A stretch of DNA of 64,000 nucleotides, from NCBI RefSeq assembly GCF_020884755.1, contig NZ_BPWE01000004.1, positions 124,001-188,000 of the forward strand. Direction: 5' to 3'. This stretch comes from Bifidobacterium mizhiense (GTDB lineage: Bacteria > Actinomycetota > Actinomycetes > Actinomycetales > Bifidobacteriaceae). Every line of letters starts with the position of its first letter. Position 1 is the stretch's first letter. This document shows positions 7,379 through 16,759 of this stretch, in pieces. Below the pieces are notes generated by a model, which made no database searches, was not told where the DNA came from, and was given only the letters and a program-made list of their open reading frames with translations. Made by a program: the position numbers and the translations under genes.

Positions 7379-8278
7379 CTATCCGCGGGAACGGTGCGGC
7401 AGCTCGCGGGCCGAGACGGTCACCTCCATTCCCCGGGACCGCAGACGGGCGGCCAGAGCGTCGGCCATGGCCACTGAGCGGTGCTGTCCGCCGGTGCAGC
7501 CAAAGGCGATAGTCACATAGTGCTTGTCCTCGCGTGCATAGCCGCTGAGCGCGGTCAGAATGGCGGTGGTGTAGGCATCCAGGAACTCCTTGGCGCCCTC
7601 GCTGGCCATCACATAGTCACGAACCGGGCCATCATGGCCGTTCAGGTCGCGCAGCTCGGGGACCCAGTAGGGGTTGGGCAGGAAGCGCACGTCGGCCACG
7701 AAGTCGGCGTCGATGGGCAGGCCGTACTTGAAGCCGAAGCTCATGATGTGCACGCCCACGGTGGTCGGACCGGAGCCCAGGACCATTTCGTAGAGGCGGG
7801 TGGAGAGCTGATGGATGCTCAGGTTGGAGGTGTCGATGACCATGTCGGCGCGCTCCTTGAGCCCGCTCAGTAGGCGGCGCTCCTCCTGGATGCCGTCGAT
7901 CAGGCGGCCCGAGCCCTGCAGGGGGTGGGGTCGGCGGACGGATTCATAGCGCTTGACCAGCACCTGGTCGGAGGCATCCAGAAAGAGGATGCGGCAGCGC
8001 ACACCCAGGTCGTCCAGGTGGCTGAGCACGGCCGACAGGTCGTCGAAGTAGGAGCGGGACCGGACGTCAATGACGGCGGCCAGGCGGTGCAGGGAGCTTC
8101 CGGCCGAGGTCATCATGTCGACCAGGGGCACCAGCAGGCGCGGGGGCATGTTGTCGACCACATACCAGCCCATGTCCTCCATGGAGTCGGCGGCGCGGGA
8201 GCGGCCTGCGCCGGACATGCCTGTGATCAGCAGTACCTCGAAGCCTGCGAAGGGCGGTTTTTCCGTCGTCATCGTCAT
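7379..8278 (-). CDS. rapZ: RNase adapter / nucleotide-binding protein RapZ
   Basis: A 299-residue P-loop protein of the RapZ/YvcJ family. In E. coli it steers RNase E to the GlmZ small RNA; in Gram-positive bacteria the role is less clear. Visible are the Walker A motif GMSGAGRS (residues 20-27, with Arg in place of Lys), DNMP after strand 2, SFGFKYGLP in the middle and the C-terminal GCTGGQHRSV. Its ATG overlaps the aroE stop as ATGA, so it is translated after aroE. In many Gram-positive genomes rapZ sits next to yvcK and whiA; here whiA is present and yvcK is not. Confidence 0.93.
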   Translation of the reverse strand: MTMTTEKPPFAGFEVLLITGMSGAGRSRAADSMEDMGWYVVDNMPPRLLVPLVDMMTSAGSSLHRLAAVIDVRSRSYFDDLSAVLSHLDDLGVRCRILFLDASDQVLVKRYESVRRPHPLQGSGRLIDGIQEERRLLSGLKERADMVIDTSNLSIHQLSTRLYEMVLGSGPTTVGVHIMSFGFKYGLPIDADFVADVRFLPNPYWVPELRDLNGHDGPVRDYVMASEGAKEFLDAYTTAILTALSGYAREDKHYVTIAFGCTGGQHRSVAMADALAARLRSRGMEVTVSARELPHRSRG

Positions 8279-9234
8279 GCCTCCCTCAAGGCTCGGTCCA
8301 TAGCGGCCACCGGAATAGCGGCCAGGGGTCGACCGGTCATCAGCGCCACCTGACGCACGGCTTGATAGAGCAGCATTCGTTCACCGCTGATGGCCCGTGC
8401 GCCCGGCCGGCGGCGGAAGGCCTTCATGAGCGGAGTGGGCCGGGGGTCATAGACCACGTCCAGAAGAACCCTGTCCAAGCGCCCGTCGTCATCAGCTGTA
8501 CTGAACAGATCGGCCAGGGGGTCAGCTGCACCCGAAGGCAGGGTGGAGACGACAATATCGGTCCCGGTCAGGGCCCTTTCGGCTGCCTCAGCCTGGTCCA
8601 TGGCGGTGACGGTTGGCTCAGGCAGACCCAGCCGGGAGGCAAGGTCCAGCATGTGGTCACAGTGCTCCGGGTTGCGGGCCAGCAGGTCCACACGCTCGAC
8701 TCCTAGCACTTTCAAGGCGCAGAAGGCGGACTCGGCAGTGTTCCCGTTGCCGATGACCAGGGCTCTCGCTCCCCCATACGGTTGGTCGGGAAACTGGTCC
8801 TGCCGTCCCTGACCGGCTACCTCCAGCAGGGCGGCCAAATCGTCAGGATCTTCGTCAGCCCGGCAACGGTCGGCAGCCTCCAGAAGAGCGGCAACTATCC
8901 CCTCCACGTCGGTGTTATACAGGGACAGACCCTTGGCTGGGCCACCCTGTGCAAAGACCGCTGTGTTGGCCACTCGCAGGGTCTTAGACCAGCAGTCACA
9001 AAAATCTCCCAAGGGGCCAACAGCACTCTTCAAGGGCATGGTCAGGCTGAGACCGGCCCAGGAAGGGTCGAGGCCGTGGATAAAGTCTGCCAGACCGTCA
9101 GCGTCCATGCACACACGGTTGTAACGCCAGCCGTCCAGACCCAGCGCGGCATAGGCTGAGCGATGCAGGAGGGGTGAAAGGGAATGGCTGATGGGGTCGC
9201 CCAGGACGGCACAACGACGATCAGGTCCATTCAT
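8275..9234 (-). CDS. aroE: Shikimate dehydrogenase
   Basis: Reduces 3-dehydroshikimate to shikimate with NADPH in aromatic amino acid synthesis. The protein is 319 residues from ATG 9234. Motifs are GDPISHSLSP (shikimate binding), LSLTMPLKS with the catalytic Lys, LYNTDVEG with the catalytic Asp, and the nucleotide-binding GNGNTAESA. An insert of about 20 residues before the GNGNT motif makes it longer than the E. coli enzyme (272). No good ribosome site is seen at ATG 9234; GTG 9246 is an alternative. The open frame runs on into uvrC DNA but that part is not real. Its stop overlaps the rapZ start by 4 bases. Confidence 0.9.
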   Translation of the reverse strand: MNGPDRRCAVLGDPISHSLSPLLHRSAYAALGLDGWRYNRVCMDADGLADFIHGLDPSWAGLSLTMPLKSAVGPLGDFCDCWSKTLRVANTAVFAQGGPAKGLSLYNTDVEGIVAALLEAADRCRADEDPDDLAALLEVAGQGRQDQFPDQPYGGARALVIGNGNTAESAFCALKVLGVERVDLLARNPEHCDHMLDLASRLGLPEPTVTAMDQAEAAERALTGTDIVVSTLPSGAADPLADLFSTADDDGRLDRVLLDVVYDPRPTPLMKAFRRRPGARAISGERMLLYQAVRQVALMTGRPLAAIPVAAMDRALREA

Positions 9235-9295
9235 ATCTGCAATCACGCACCAATCAAGATCAGGGCATGGCCTTCTGCCAGCCTTCTGAGCCATT

Positions 9296-11596
9296 TTATC
9301 GCTGGCTGTCCCCGGTCTGGTCCTGGTCACTGTGCAGGGCCTGGTAGATGGCCTCGGCCTTGGCTGAGCCGATGCCCTTGACGGCCTCCAGTTCCTCCTG
9401 GGAGGCCTGGCGCATGCGCTTGACCGACCCAAAGTGATTGAGCAGCTTCTTCTGATAGGCGGGGCCGATGCCCGGAATCTCGTCCAGGGCCGACCGGAGG
9501 GCACCCTTGCGCCGGGTCTGCCGGTGGTAGGTGATGGCGAACCGGTGGGATTCGTCGCGCACCCGCTGCAGCAGGTACATGCCTTCGGACTGGCGCTTGA
9601 GGATGATGGGATAGTCGTCGTCAGGCACCCAGACCTCCTCCAGGCGCTTGGCCAGCCCGCACAGGGCCACATCGTCCACACCACAGTCGTGCAGGGCCCG
9701 GGCAGCAGCGGTCACCTGGGGTTTGCCGCCATCGACCACGACCAGGTTGGGCTTGTAGGCGAAGTGGCGGGCGGCGGTGTTCTGCTGGACGATGGCCCCC
9801 TCCTCCTGCTCCACCAATTCGGGTGCCTTGTCGCTGGCCTTTCGCTCGGCCTCCATGCTGTCGCCGCTATCGCCGGCAATGTTGCCGTGGCGGAAGCGCC
9901 GGGTCAGGGTCTCGTAGATGGCGCTCATATCGTCCACAGCGCCCTTGCCGTCCTCGCCACGGATGGCGAACCGACGGTACTCGGACTTCTTGGGGACGGC
10001 ATCCTCGAAGACCACCATGGAGGCCACCTGGAACTGGCCGCCGACGGTGTTGGAGATGTCGTAGCACTCAATGCGCAGCGGGGCGCGATCCAGCCCAAGG
10101 GCCTTGGCCACGTCGTTCATGGCCTGGGTACGGGTGCCCATGTCGCTCATGCGGCTGAGCTTGCTGCGCTGCAGGGCCTGGCGGGCGTTGGCGTTGGCCC
10201 GGTCCATCAGGGACTTCTTCTCCCCTCGGCTGGCCACACGGATGGTCACTGCGGACCCGCGCAGCTCCCGCAGCCACTCCTGCAGATCACCGGTCCGATC
10301 CGGCTGGATGGGGACAATGACCTCGGGAGGCACCGGCGAGATGGGAGCCAGCAGGTCGGCACGTCCGGTCTGATCCTGATGGCGGTGCCGGCTCCTGGTG
10401 GCCTTGGCCCGGGCCTCGGCATCCAAGGCCGTGACCTTCTGGGTGGAGCCCATGGCATCCCGGTCCTGGCTGATGGCGACAGGGATATCCGACTCTCCGG
10501 GCAGCTTGTGCAGCTCGCTGTCGTTCTCATTCATCAGGTCCGAGTAGACCTGCACCAAGAGGTCGCTGATCAGCTCGCTGTCGGAGACGTCCTCGACCCG
10601 CTCCACACTCCAGTTACGTTCGCCGCGGATGGCCCCTGAGCGCACGAAGAAGGCGTGGACCGAGGCCTCCAGTTCGTCCGAGGCTACACCAAAGACGTCC
10701 ACATCCACGTTGGAGGCGAAGGCCACGGCATTCTGCTCGATGACCGTGTCCAGCATGGCGATCTGGTCGCGCAGGCGGGCGGCCTTCTCGAAGTCCAGAT
10801 CCTTGCTGGCCTTCTGCATGCTTCTGGTCAGCCCGGCCCGGTAGCTCTTGCCCAGCCTGCCGGTGATGACCCCGGTCAGCTCCGTACACAGACGACGGTG
10901 GTCGCTGGCGCTGATCCGACCCACGCAGGGGGCCGAGCACTTGCCAATGGAGGCCAGCAGACAGGGACGGCCGCTGAGCTTGGCCTTGCGGAAGACGCCG
11001 GGGGTGCAGGTGCGCACCGGATAGGTCTTGAGCAGGGCGTCCAGGGTGTGCTTCATGTCCCAGACCTTGGCGTAGGGGCCGAAGTAACGGGTGTCGTGCC
11101 GCTTGCGCACGCGGGTCATCCATACCCGGGGGAACTCCTCCCCCACGGATACAGCCAGGTAGGGGTAGGTCTTGTCGTCACGCAGCTTGACGTTGAAGCG
11201 GGGGTCGAACTCCTTGATCCAGGTGTATTCCAGGGTCAGGGACTCCAGGTCGGTGCCCACCACGGTCCACTCCAGGCTCCGGGCCGTCAGGACCATGGTC
11301 TGGGTGCGCGGGTGCAGGTTCTCCAGGGGCTGGAAGTAGTTGGTCAGACGGTTGCGCAGGTTCTTGGCCTTGCCCACGTAGATGACCCGGCCGTCGCCGT
11401 CCCGCCACTTGTAGACCCCGGGCTGAGTGGGAATGTCCGAGGTCTTGGGACGGAAGAGGTCCCGGCTGTCGCCCAGCAGGGGTGCGCCGTTTTTGTTGAC
11501 GCCGGTCGTGGAGCCGGTGGCGGACTCCTCCTCCAGGGCTTGGGCGGTGCGTCGCCATACCTGCGGCGTGTGCCGCTCGAAGCAGCTACGGGTCAT
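9296..11596 (-). CDS. uvrC: Excinuclease ABC subunit C
   Basis: Makes both incisions in nucleotide excision repair after UvrA and UvrB have found the lesion. At 766 residues it is long for the family but usual for bifidobacteria. The N-terminal GIY-YIG nuclease ([10 protein letters not shown] then VIYVGKAKN) starts near residue 60. A UvrB-binding UVR motif follows ([13 protein letters not shown]), then the RNase H-like endonuclease core with IECYDISN and VVDGGKPQV, and a C-terminal helix-hairpin-helix pair ([29 protein letters not shown]). A hydrophilic insert lies near residues 370-420. The ATG overlaps the uvrA stop as ATGA, which supports this start despite a ~45-residue N-terminal extension and implies SOS-linked expression with uvrA. 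Confidence 0.95.
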   Translation of the reverse strand: MTRSCFERHTPQVWRRTAQALEEESATGSTTGVNKNGAPLLGDSRDLFRPKTSDIPTQPGVYKWRDGDGRVIYVGKAKNLRNRLTNYFQPLENLHPRTQTMVLTARSLEWTVVGTDLESLTLEYTWIKEFDPRFNVKLRDDKTYPYLAVSVGEEFPRVWMTRVRKRHDTRYFGPYAKVWDMKHTLDALLKTYPVRTCTPGVFRKAKLSGRPCLLASIGKCSAPCVGRISASDHRRLCTELTGVITGRLGKSYRAGLTRSMQKASKDLDFEKAARLRDQIAMLDTVIEQNAVAFASNVDVDVFGVASDELEASVHAFFVRSGAIRGERNWSVERVEDVSDSELISDLLVQVYSDLMNENDSELHKLPGESDIPVAISQDRDAMGSTQKVTALDAEARAKATRSRHRHQDQTGRADLLAPISPVPPEVIVPIQPDRTGDLQEWLRELRGSAVTIRVASRGEKKSLMDRANANARQALQRSKLSRMSDMGTRTQAMNDVAKALGLDRAPLRIECYDISNTVGGQFQVASMVVFEDAVPKKSEYRRFAIRGEDGKGAVDDMSAIYETLTRRFRHGNIAGDSGDSMEAERKASDKAPELVEQEEGAIVQQNTAARHFAYKPNLVVVDGGKPQVTAAARALHDCGVDDVALCGLAKRLEEVWVPDDDYPIILKRQSEGMYLLQRVRDESHRFAITYHRQTRRKGALRSALDEIPGIGPAYQKKLLNHFGSVKRMRQASQEELEAVKGIGSAKAEAIYQALHSDQDQTGDSQR

Positions 11597-14571
11597 GATC
11601 GGGTGGCCTTGGCTACCTTGGCGGGATCCAGCATGGGCTTCAAGTACTTGCCGGTCCAGCTGTTCGGATTGGCGGCCACCTGCTCAGGGGTGCCCTGGGC
11701 CACCACGGTGCCGCCGCCGTCGCCGCCCTCGGGTCCCAGGTCGATGATCCAGTCGGCGGTCTTGATCACGTCCAGGTTGTGTTCGATGACGATGACCGTG
11801 TTGCCCTTGTCAACCAGGCCGTGCAGGACCTTGAGCAGCTTGCGGACATCCTCGAAGTGCAGGCCAGTGGTGGGCTCGTCCAGGATGTAGACGGTCTTGC
11901 CGTCGGAGCGCCGCTGCAGCTCAGTGGCCAGCTTGACCCGCTGGGACTCGCCTCCGGACAGGGTTGGCGCCGGCTGGCCCAGGCGGATGTAGCCCAGGCC
12001 CACGTCCACCAGGGTGTCCAGGTAGCGGGCGATGGAGGGATAGGCCTTGAAGAAGTGGGCGGCCTCCTCGATGGGCATGTCCAGCACATCCGAGACGGTC
12101 TTGCCGTTGTAGGTGACCTCAAGGGTCTCCCTGTTGTAGCGCTTGCCGTGGCAGGTCTCGCACTGCACGTAGACGTCGGGCAGGAAGTTCATCTCGATCT
12201 TGATGGTTCCGTCACCGTGGCAGGTTTCGCAGCGGCCGCCCTTGACATTGAAGGAGAAACGGCCTGGCCCGTAGCCGCGCACCTGGGCCTCCGGTGTCTT
12301 GGCGAAGAGCTGACGGATCTTGTCCCAGACGCCGGTGTAGGTGGCCGGGTTGGAGCGCGGGGTGCGGCCGATGGGGTTCTGGTCCACGTGGATGACCTTG
12401 CGCACCTGATCCACGCCCTCAACCCGGGTGTGCTTGCCGGGCACGATGCGGGCGTTGTTGAGCTGGTCGGCCAGAACCGGGTAGAGGATGGAGTTGACCA
12501 GGGTGGACTTGCCTGAGCCGGAGACGCCGGTGACCAGGGTCATGACCCCCAGTGGGAAGGAGACCTTGAGGTTCTTCAGGTTGTTCTCGCGTGCCCCCAC
12601 CACGGTCAGCTGTCGGGTCCGGTTGGTCTTGCGGCGGCGCTTGGGCACCTCGATGGAACGGCGTCCGGCGATGTAGTCGGCGGTGATGGAGCAGGAGGCC
12701 TTGACCAAGTCCTGCGAGCGCCCGGAGAAGATGACCTCCCCGCCATGCTCGCCTGCTCCCGGGCCGATGTCGACCAGCCAGTCGGCCTGGCGGATGGTGT
12801 CCTCGTCATGTTCGACCACGATCAGGGTGTTGCCCAGGTCGCGCAGCCGCTGCAGGGTCTTGATCAGTCGGTCGTTGTCCCGCTGGTGCAGGCCGATGGA
12901 GGGTTCGTCCAATACGTACATGACGCCCACCAGGCCTGAGCCGATCTGGGTGGCCAGACGAATGCGCTGGGCCTCGCCGCCGGAGAGGGTGGCTGCCGCC
13001 CGGGATAGGGTCAGATAGTTCAGGCCCACGTCGTTGAGGAAGCGCAGACGGGCGCGAATCTCCTTGAGGACCTCCCCGGCGATCTTGGCCTGGGCGCCCT
13101 CCATGTGCAGGCCCTCAATCCACTTCAGGCTGGCGGACACGGCCATGTCGCAGACCTGGGCGATGGACAGGCCGTCCACGGTCACAGCCAGCACCTCGGG
13201 CTTCAGACGCTTGCCCTGGCAGACCTGGCAGGGCACCTCGCGCATGTAGGACTCGTAGTACTGCTTCATGGGCTGCGAGTCGGTCTCGTCGTGGCGACGC
13301 ATCAGGGTGCGGACCACGCCCTCGAATCCGGTGGTGTACTCGCGCAGGCGGCCCCAGCGGTTCCGGTAGGAGACGTCCACCTTGAAGTCGTGCCCGTACA
13401 TGACGGCGTGGCGGACTTCCTCGGGCAGGTCCTTCCAGGGGGTCGAGGTGGAAAAGCCCATCTCCTTGGCCAGGCCGTCCAGCAGGTGACCATAGAAGCG
13501 TTGCTGGCTCTTGGTGCCGCTCCAGGGTTCCACGGCCCCGTCCTTGAGGCTCTTCTCAGGGTCGGGCACCACCAGCTCAGGGTCAATCTCCAGGTTGAAT
13601 CCCAGGCCGGTGCAGGCCGGGCAGGCTCCGTAGGGGGCGTTGAAGGAGAAGGTCCTGGGTTCGATCTCATCCAGCTCCAGCTCGTGGCCGTTGGGGCAGG
13701 ACCGCTTCTCGGAGAAGGGCTGACGACGCTCGGGGTCCTTGGCATCCAGATCCACGAAGTCGGCAACTACAGTGCCCTTGGCCAGGCGTAGGGCGGTCTC
13801 CACGGAGTCGGTCAGCCGCTGGCGCATGCCCTCACGAATGACCAGCCGGTCCACCACCACCTCGATGGTGTGCTTCTTCTGCTTGGTCAGCTTGATGGAG
13901 TCGGACAGCTGGTGCATGTCCCCGTCGATGATGGCCCGGGAGTAGCCGTCGGAGCGCAGGAGCTCAAGCGTCTCGACGAACTCGCCCTTGCGGCCCTTGA
14001 CGATGGGAGCCAGCAGCTGGAAGCGGGTCCCCTCGGGCCTGGACATGAGGGTGTCGACGATCTGCTGCGGCGACTGGGCGCGTACCTCGGCCCCGCAGAC
14101 CGGGCAGTGGGGAATGCCGGTCCTGGCGAAGAGCAGGCGCAGGTAGTCGTAGACTTCGGTGATGGTGCCCACAGTGGACCGGGGGTTGCGGTTGGTGGTC
14201 TTCTGGTCGATGGAGACGGCCGGGCTCAGGCCCTCGATGAAGTCCACGTCGGGCTTGTCCATCTGGCCCAGGAATTGGCGGGCGTAGGCGGACAGGGATT
14301 CCACGTAACGGCGCTGGCCCTCGGCGAAGAGGGTGTCGAAGGCCAGGGAGGACTTGCCCGATCCCGACAGACCGGTGAAGACCACCATCCGGTTGCGGGG
14401 TATGGACAGGTTGACGTTCTTGAGGTTGTGGGCCCGGGCGCCCTGGATGACGATCTTGCGGTCGTTGGGCACCATGGACAGGTCCGCCACCAGGGACCCC
14501 TTGGATTCGATCATGCGCGGGTTTTCGATGGCCGCGTCCACTGTCGACTTAGGCTTGTTCTGCTGCTTCAC
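11593..14571 (-). CDS. uvrA: Excinuclease ABC subunit A
   Basis: ATPase that recognises bulky DNA lesions and loads UvrB. The protein has two ABC modules, each with Walker A (GLSGSGKSS near the N-terminus, GVSGSGKST in the second half), LSGGE signatures and LDEPSIGL or LDEPTTGL. Zinc-finger Cys pairs are seen at CPVCGAE, at CPAC and at CETCHGDG plus [10 protein letters not shown] chose GTG 14571 (992 residues) with GGGAAG just upstream; the open frame extends to 14631, and ATG starts further in are possible. An SOS box lies about 85 bases upstream. It is coupled to uvrC by a 4-base overlap. Confidence 0.95.
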   Translation of the reverse strand: MKQQNKPKSTVDAAIENPRMIESKGSLVADLSMVPNDRKIVIQGARAHNLKNVNLSIPRNRMVVFTGLSGSGKSSLAFDTLFAEGQRRYVESLSAYARQFLGQMDKPDVDFIEGLSPAVSIDQKTTNRNPRSTVGTITEVYDYLRLLFARTGIPHCPVCGAEVRAQSPQQIVDTLMSRPEGTRFQLLAPIVKGRKGEFVETLELLRSDGYSRAIIDGDMHQLSDSIKLTKQKKHTIEVVVDRLVIREGMRQRLTDSVETALRLAKGTVVADFVDLDAKDPERRQPFSEKRSCPNGHELELDEIEPRTFSFNAPYGACPACTGLGFNLEIDPELVVPDPEKSLKDGAVEPWSGTKSQQRFYGHLLDGLAKEMGFSTSTPWKDLPEEVRHAVMYGHDFKVDVSYRNRWGRLREYTTGFEGVVRTLMRRHDETDSQPMKQYYESYMREVPCQVCQGKRLKPEVLAVTVDGLSIAQVCDMAVSASLKWIEGLHMEGAQAKIAGEVLKEIRARLRFLNDVGLNYLTLSRAAATLSGGEAQRIRLATQIGSGLVGVMYVLDEPSIGLHQRDNDRLIKTLQRLRDLGNTLIVVEHDEDTIRQADWLVDIGPGAGEHGGEVIFSGRSQDLVKASCSITADYIAGRRSIEVPKRRRKTNRTRQLTVVGARENNLKNLKVSFPLGVMTLVTGVSGSGKSTLVNSILYPVLADQLNNARIVPGKHTRVEGVDQVRKVIHVDQNPIGRTPRSNPATYTGVWDKIRQLFAKTPEAQVRGYGPGRFSFNVKGGRCETCHGDGTIKIEMNFLPDVYVQCETCHGKRYNRETLEVTYNGKTVSDVLDMPIEEAAHFFKAYPSIARYLDTLVDVGLGYIRLGQPAPTLSGGESQRVKLATELQRRSDGKTVYILDEPTTGLHFEDVRKLLKVLHGLVDKGNTVIVIEHNLDVIKTADWIIDLGPEGGDGGGTVVAQGTPEQVAANPNSWTGKYLKPMLDPAKVAKATRS

Positions 14572-14653
14572 GTGCTTCCCATCCGCTTCCCTGAAGACCC
14601 ATGGCCAAGGCTGAGGCCAAAGCCTGACCATACTATCGCCGGGGCCGAATAAT

Positions 14654-14669
14654 TCGAACAGGTGTTCGA
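14654..14669. promoter_or_regulatory. LexA-type SOS box upstream of uvrA
   Basis: TCGAACAGGTGTTCGA is a perfect CGAAC-N4-GTTCG site extended by one pair each side, the consensus of Gram-positive/actinobacterial LexA. It sits between the tag stop codon and the uvrA start, the expected place for an operator of uvrA-uvrC. Confidence 0.85.
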
Positions 14670-14676
14670 TGACGGC

Positions 14677-15279
14677 TTAGATGGCTGGGGTCGGCGGATC
14701 CAGGGTCGGATGGCTGCAGCCGTTGAGGAAACAGTCGTGCTGGTGGTCGTTGATCATGCCGGCCGCCTGGAGGAAGGAGTGGACGGTCACCGGTCCCAGG
14801 AATCGCAGACCCAGGTCGCGCATATCCTTGCAGACGATGGCTGACAGGTGGTCGTAGCGCGGTATGGATGGATCGTCCGGGTAATCATGGTTAATGGTCT
14901 GGCCGCCGGTGAAAGACCAGCAGTAGCGGTCGAATGCCTCCCCGGGAAATTGGCGGGCGATCAGGGTGGCGTTGGCCACCGTAGCCTCGATTTTCCGTCG
15001 ATTGCGGATAATGGCCGGGTCGGCCATGAGACGGTCGATGCGGTCGGCGTCGAAGGCTGCGACGGCCTGAATATCGAAGTTGTCGAAATCCTTGAAGAGG
15101 GCCTGGCGGCGGTGCAGGACCAGCTGCCAGCTGAGACCGCACTGGAATATCTCCAGGGAGAGCATGGCGAAGAGCCTCTGGGAGCCGTGCAGGGGGCGGC
15201 CCCACTCGTGGTCGTGATAGCTGCGCATGAGCGGATCGTCCACCCGAGCCCAGTCGCATCGATATAAAGGTTCGGCCAC
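14677..15279 (-). CDS. tag: DNA-3-methyladenine glycosylase I
   Basis: Removes 3-methyladenine from alkylated DNA. The 200-residue protein has the family start CDW followed by YHDHEWG. Its zinc ligands can be aligned with E. coli Tag: Cys8, His22, His179 and Cys183. LSLEIFQCGLSW holds the catalytic Glu region, and FTGG and YDHLSAIVCKDMRDLGLRFLG-like text are also family features. It lies directly before the SOS box and uvrA, on the same strand, so this is a small DNA-repair block. It is divergent from the TspO-like gene across a 184-base region. Confidence 0.94.
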   Translation of the reverse strand: MAEPLYRCDWARVDDPLMRSYHDHEWGRPLHGSQRLFAMLSLEIFQCGLSWQLVLHRRQALFKDFDNFDIQAVAAFDADRIDRLMADPAIIRNRRKIEATVANATLIARQFPGEAFDRYCWSFTGGQTINHDYPDDPSIPRYDHLSAIVCKDMRDLGLRFLGPVTVHSFLQAAGMINDHQHDCFLNGCSHPTLDPPTPAI

Positions 15280-15337
15280 TTCACACTCCCCTCTCCAGTA
15301 TTTGGCTTCAGGCTAGCACCGGCGGTCACCCAGACCG

Positions 15338-15353
15338 GGTGGTCAATACCACT
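15338..15353. promoter_or_regulatory. TGGT-N4-ACCA palindrome between tag and the TspO-like gene
   Basis: GGTGGTCAATACCACT holds the inverted repeat GTGGT-CAAT-ACCAC in the region between two divergent genes. TGGT-N4-ACCA is the shape of operators of GntR/HutC-type regulators such as DasR/NagR. The 4-base centre differs from their usual CTAG, and no such regulator is encoded in the window. Otherwise the 184-base region holds only the ribosome site of the TspO-like gene. Confidence 0.35.
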
Positions 15354-15463
15354 GAGCCAGGCGGGCCGCTTTAAAGTTGGAGCAGAGGCCGGTCGGCCCA
15401 TGCCCGGGGCCATCCCCATGGCGGCAGTACGGTTGCGGCCGGCAAGGAGAGGAAGCATGTGCC

Positions 15464-16642
15464 ATGACTGACAAGGACAATCCGCGCAGACTCTGGACCG
15501 ACGATGAGGACCCGGTCGAGAGGGCCAAGCGCACCTCCCCTGCCATGCAGGGCAACCAATCAACCTCGGGCTCGTCATCGGCAGCCCGGAGTTCGAAGAA
15601 TGAGAGTTCAGCATCTTCCGGTGCGTCGACTTCGAATTCTTCGACTTCGAATTCATCTTGCTCAGATTCATCGTCTTCAAGTGCCACAGCCAAGCAGTCT
15701 GGTGACTCGTCGCAGAAGTCATCGACTGAAAAAACCAGCACAAATGAGACCGCCAGTAGAGGCGAGAAACGCTCTGATAACAGCAGCACTAAGGCAGCAC
15801 AGGAATCAAATCAGACCAAAAGGCAGGATCAGCCTGAGAAGGAGCAGGAATCCTCCAAGGGACGCGGCTGGAAGCTCTTCGAGGACATCCTGCTCTGGGT
15901 GGCCTGGGTGGCCATGGTGGGCTTCAACGGCTATGCGGAGGTCTACCACTTCAATGGCACGACCGTGGGCGGTCTGGCCCGCAAGGTCGATCTGTGGATC
16001 ATGCCCGCCGGCTACGTCTTCGCCATCTGGGGGGTCATCTACATAGCCCTGGCCATCTGGCTCTTCCGCTTCTGCCTGGCGGGACCGAGCCGCAAACGTC
16101 TGGGCTTCCTGCCCTTTACACTGAGCGGACTGCTCTTCGTGGCCACCTGCTGCCTGAACATCGCCTGGCTGGCCCTGTGGCACATGGAGCGCAACTTCTG
16201 GGCTCTGGTCATCATCCTGATTCTGACCGTGCTGGCCTGGATGCTCTACGCTCTGGTGCGCAGGGACGCCACCAAGGCCGGAACCCCCACCGCCGCCAAG
16301 GCCCTGGACTGGATTCCCCTGTCCATCTACGCCAGCTGGCTGAGCGTGGCCACCCTGGTCAACGCCGGATACATGGTGGTCGCCGGGCACAAGGTCGGCA
16401 GTGCCGTCCAGGGATTCGCCACCATCATCGTGGTCGGCGCCCTCCTGGCCGTCGCTTATCTGATGAACAGGCATGGCAAGGACTGGGTCTTCGGCCTGGT
16501 GGTCATCTGGGCCTGCCTGGGCATCGGCATCAGGATCTTCTCCTTCGCGGCCGCCATGGGCGTGCTGGTCATTGCCCTGACCGCTGTGGGCGCCTTCCTG
16601 GTCTACTTCCCCTGGAACAAGTTCAGGGTGGTCCGCCGCTGA
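15464..16642 (+). CDS. TspO/MBR-related membrane protein with Ser-rich N-terminal tail
   Basis: A 392-residue protein in two parts. Residues 1-135 are hydrophilic and low in complexity; between 33 and 97 more than half the residues are Ser or Thr, and no fold is expected. Residues 138-384 form about eight membrane helices. They carry features I recognise from tryptophan-rich sensory (TspO/MBR) relatives: a Pro-Ala-Gly-Tyr-Val-Phe-x-Ile-Trp-Gly helix (181-190), LNIAWLALWH (231-240) and SIYASWLSVATLVN (287-300). Family members bind porphyrins, heme or sterols. The start ATG 15464 follows GAGAGGAAG. The codons of the Ser-rich part are more A/T-rich than their surroundings. The TspO assignment is likely but by eye, and the ligand is unknown. 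Confidence 0.65.
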   Translation: MTDKDNPRRLWTDDEDPVERAKRTSPAMQGNQSTSGSSSAARSSKNESSASSGASTSNSSTSNSSCSDSSSSSATAKQSGDSSQKSSTEKTSTNETASRGEKRSDNSSTKAAQESNQTKRQDQPEKEQESSKGRGWKLFEDILLWVAWVAMVGFNGYAEVYHFNGTTVGGLARKVDLWIMPAGYVFAIWGVIYIALAIWLFRFCLAGPSRKRLGFLPFTLSGLLFVATCCLNIAWLALWHMERNFWALVIILILTVLAWMLYALVRRDATKAGTPTAAKALDWIPLSIYASWLSVATLVNAGYMVVAGHKVGSAVQGFATIIVVGALLAVAYLMNRHGKDWVFGLVVIWACLGIGIRIFSFAAAMGVLVIALTAVGAFLVYFPWNKFRVVRR

Positions 16643-16663
16643 TCCATCCATGATGCATCCATT

Positions 16664-16703
16664 GCCCCGTCAGCCGAGACGCACTGGCGGGGCTTGCTTC
16701 TTG
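16664..16703 (+). terminator. Terminator of the TspO-like gene
   Basis: A 10-bp stem with one G-T pair (GCCCCGTCAG at 16664-16673 with CTGGCGGGGC at 16684-16693), a 10-base loop, and a T-rich run TTGCTTCTTG after it. It lies 21 bases after the stop codon. Confidence 0.75.
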
Positions 16704-16759
16704 CTACCATGATTCCTTGCAAGTTTTGAATCCATGAGGAAAGCGGGGTCGGAGGCGGC

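Noticed and set aside
9235..9684. Upstream extension of aroE into the uvrC gene
   Set aside because: The added 150 residues are a frame shadow of the uvrC 3' end (Pro/Arg/Ser-rich) without family similarity. The shikimate-binding motif begins right after ATG 9234.
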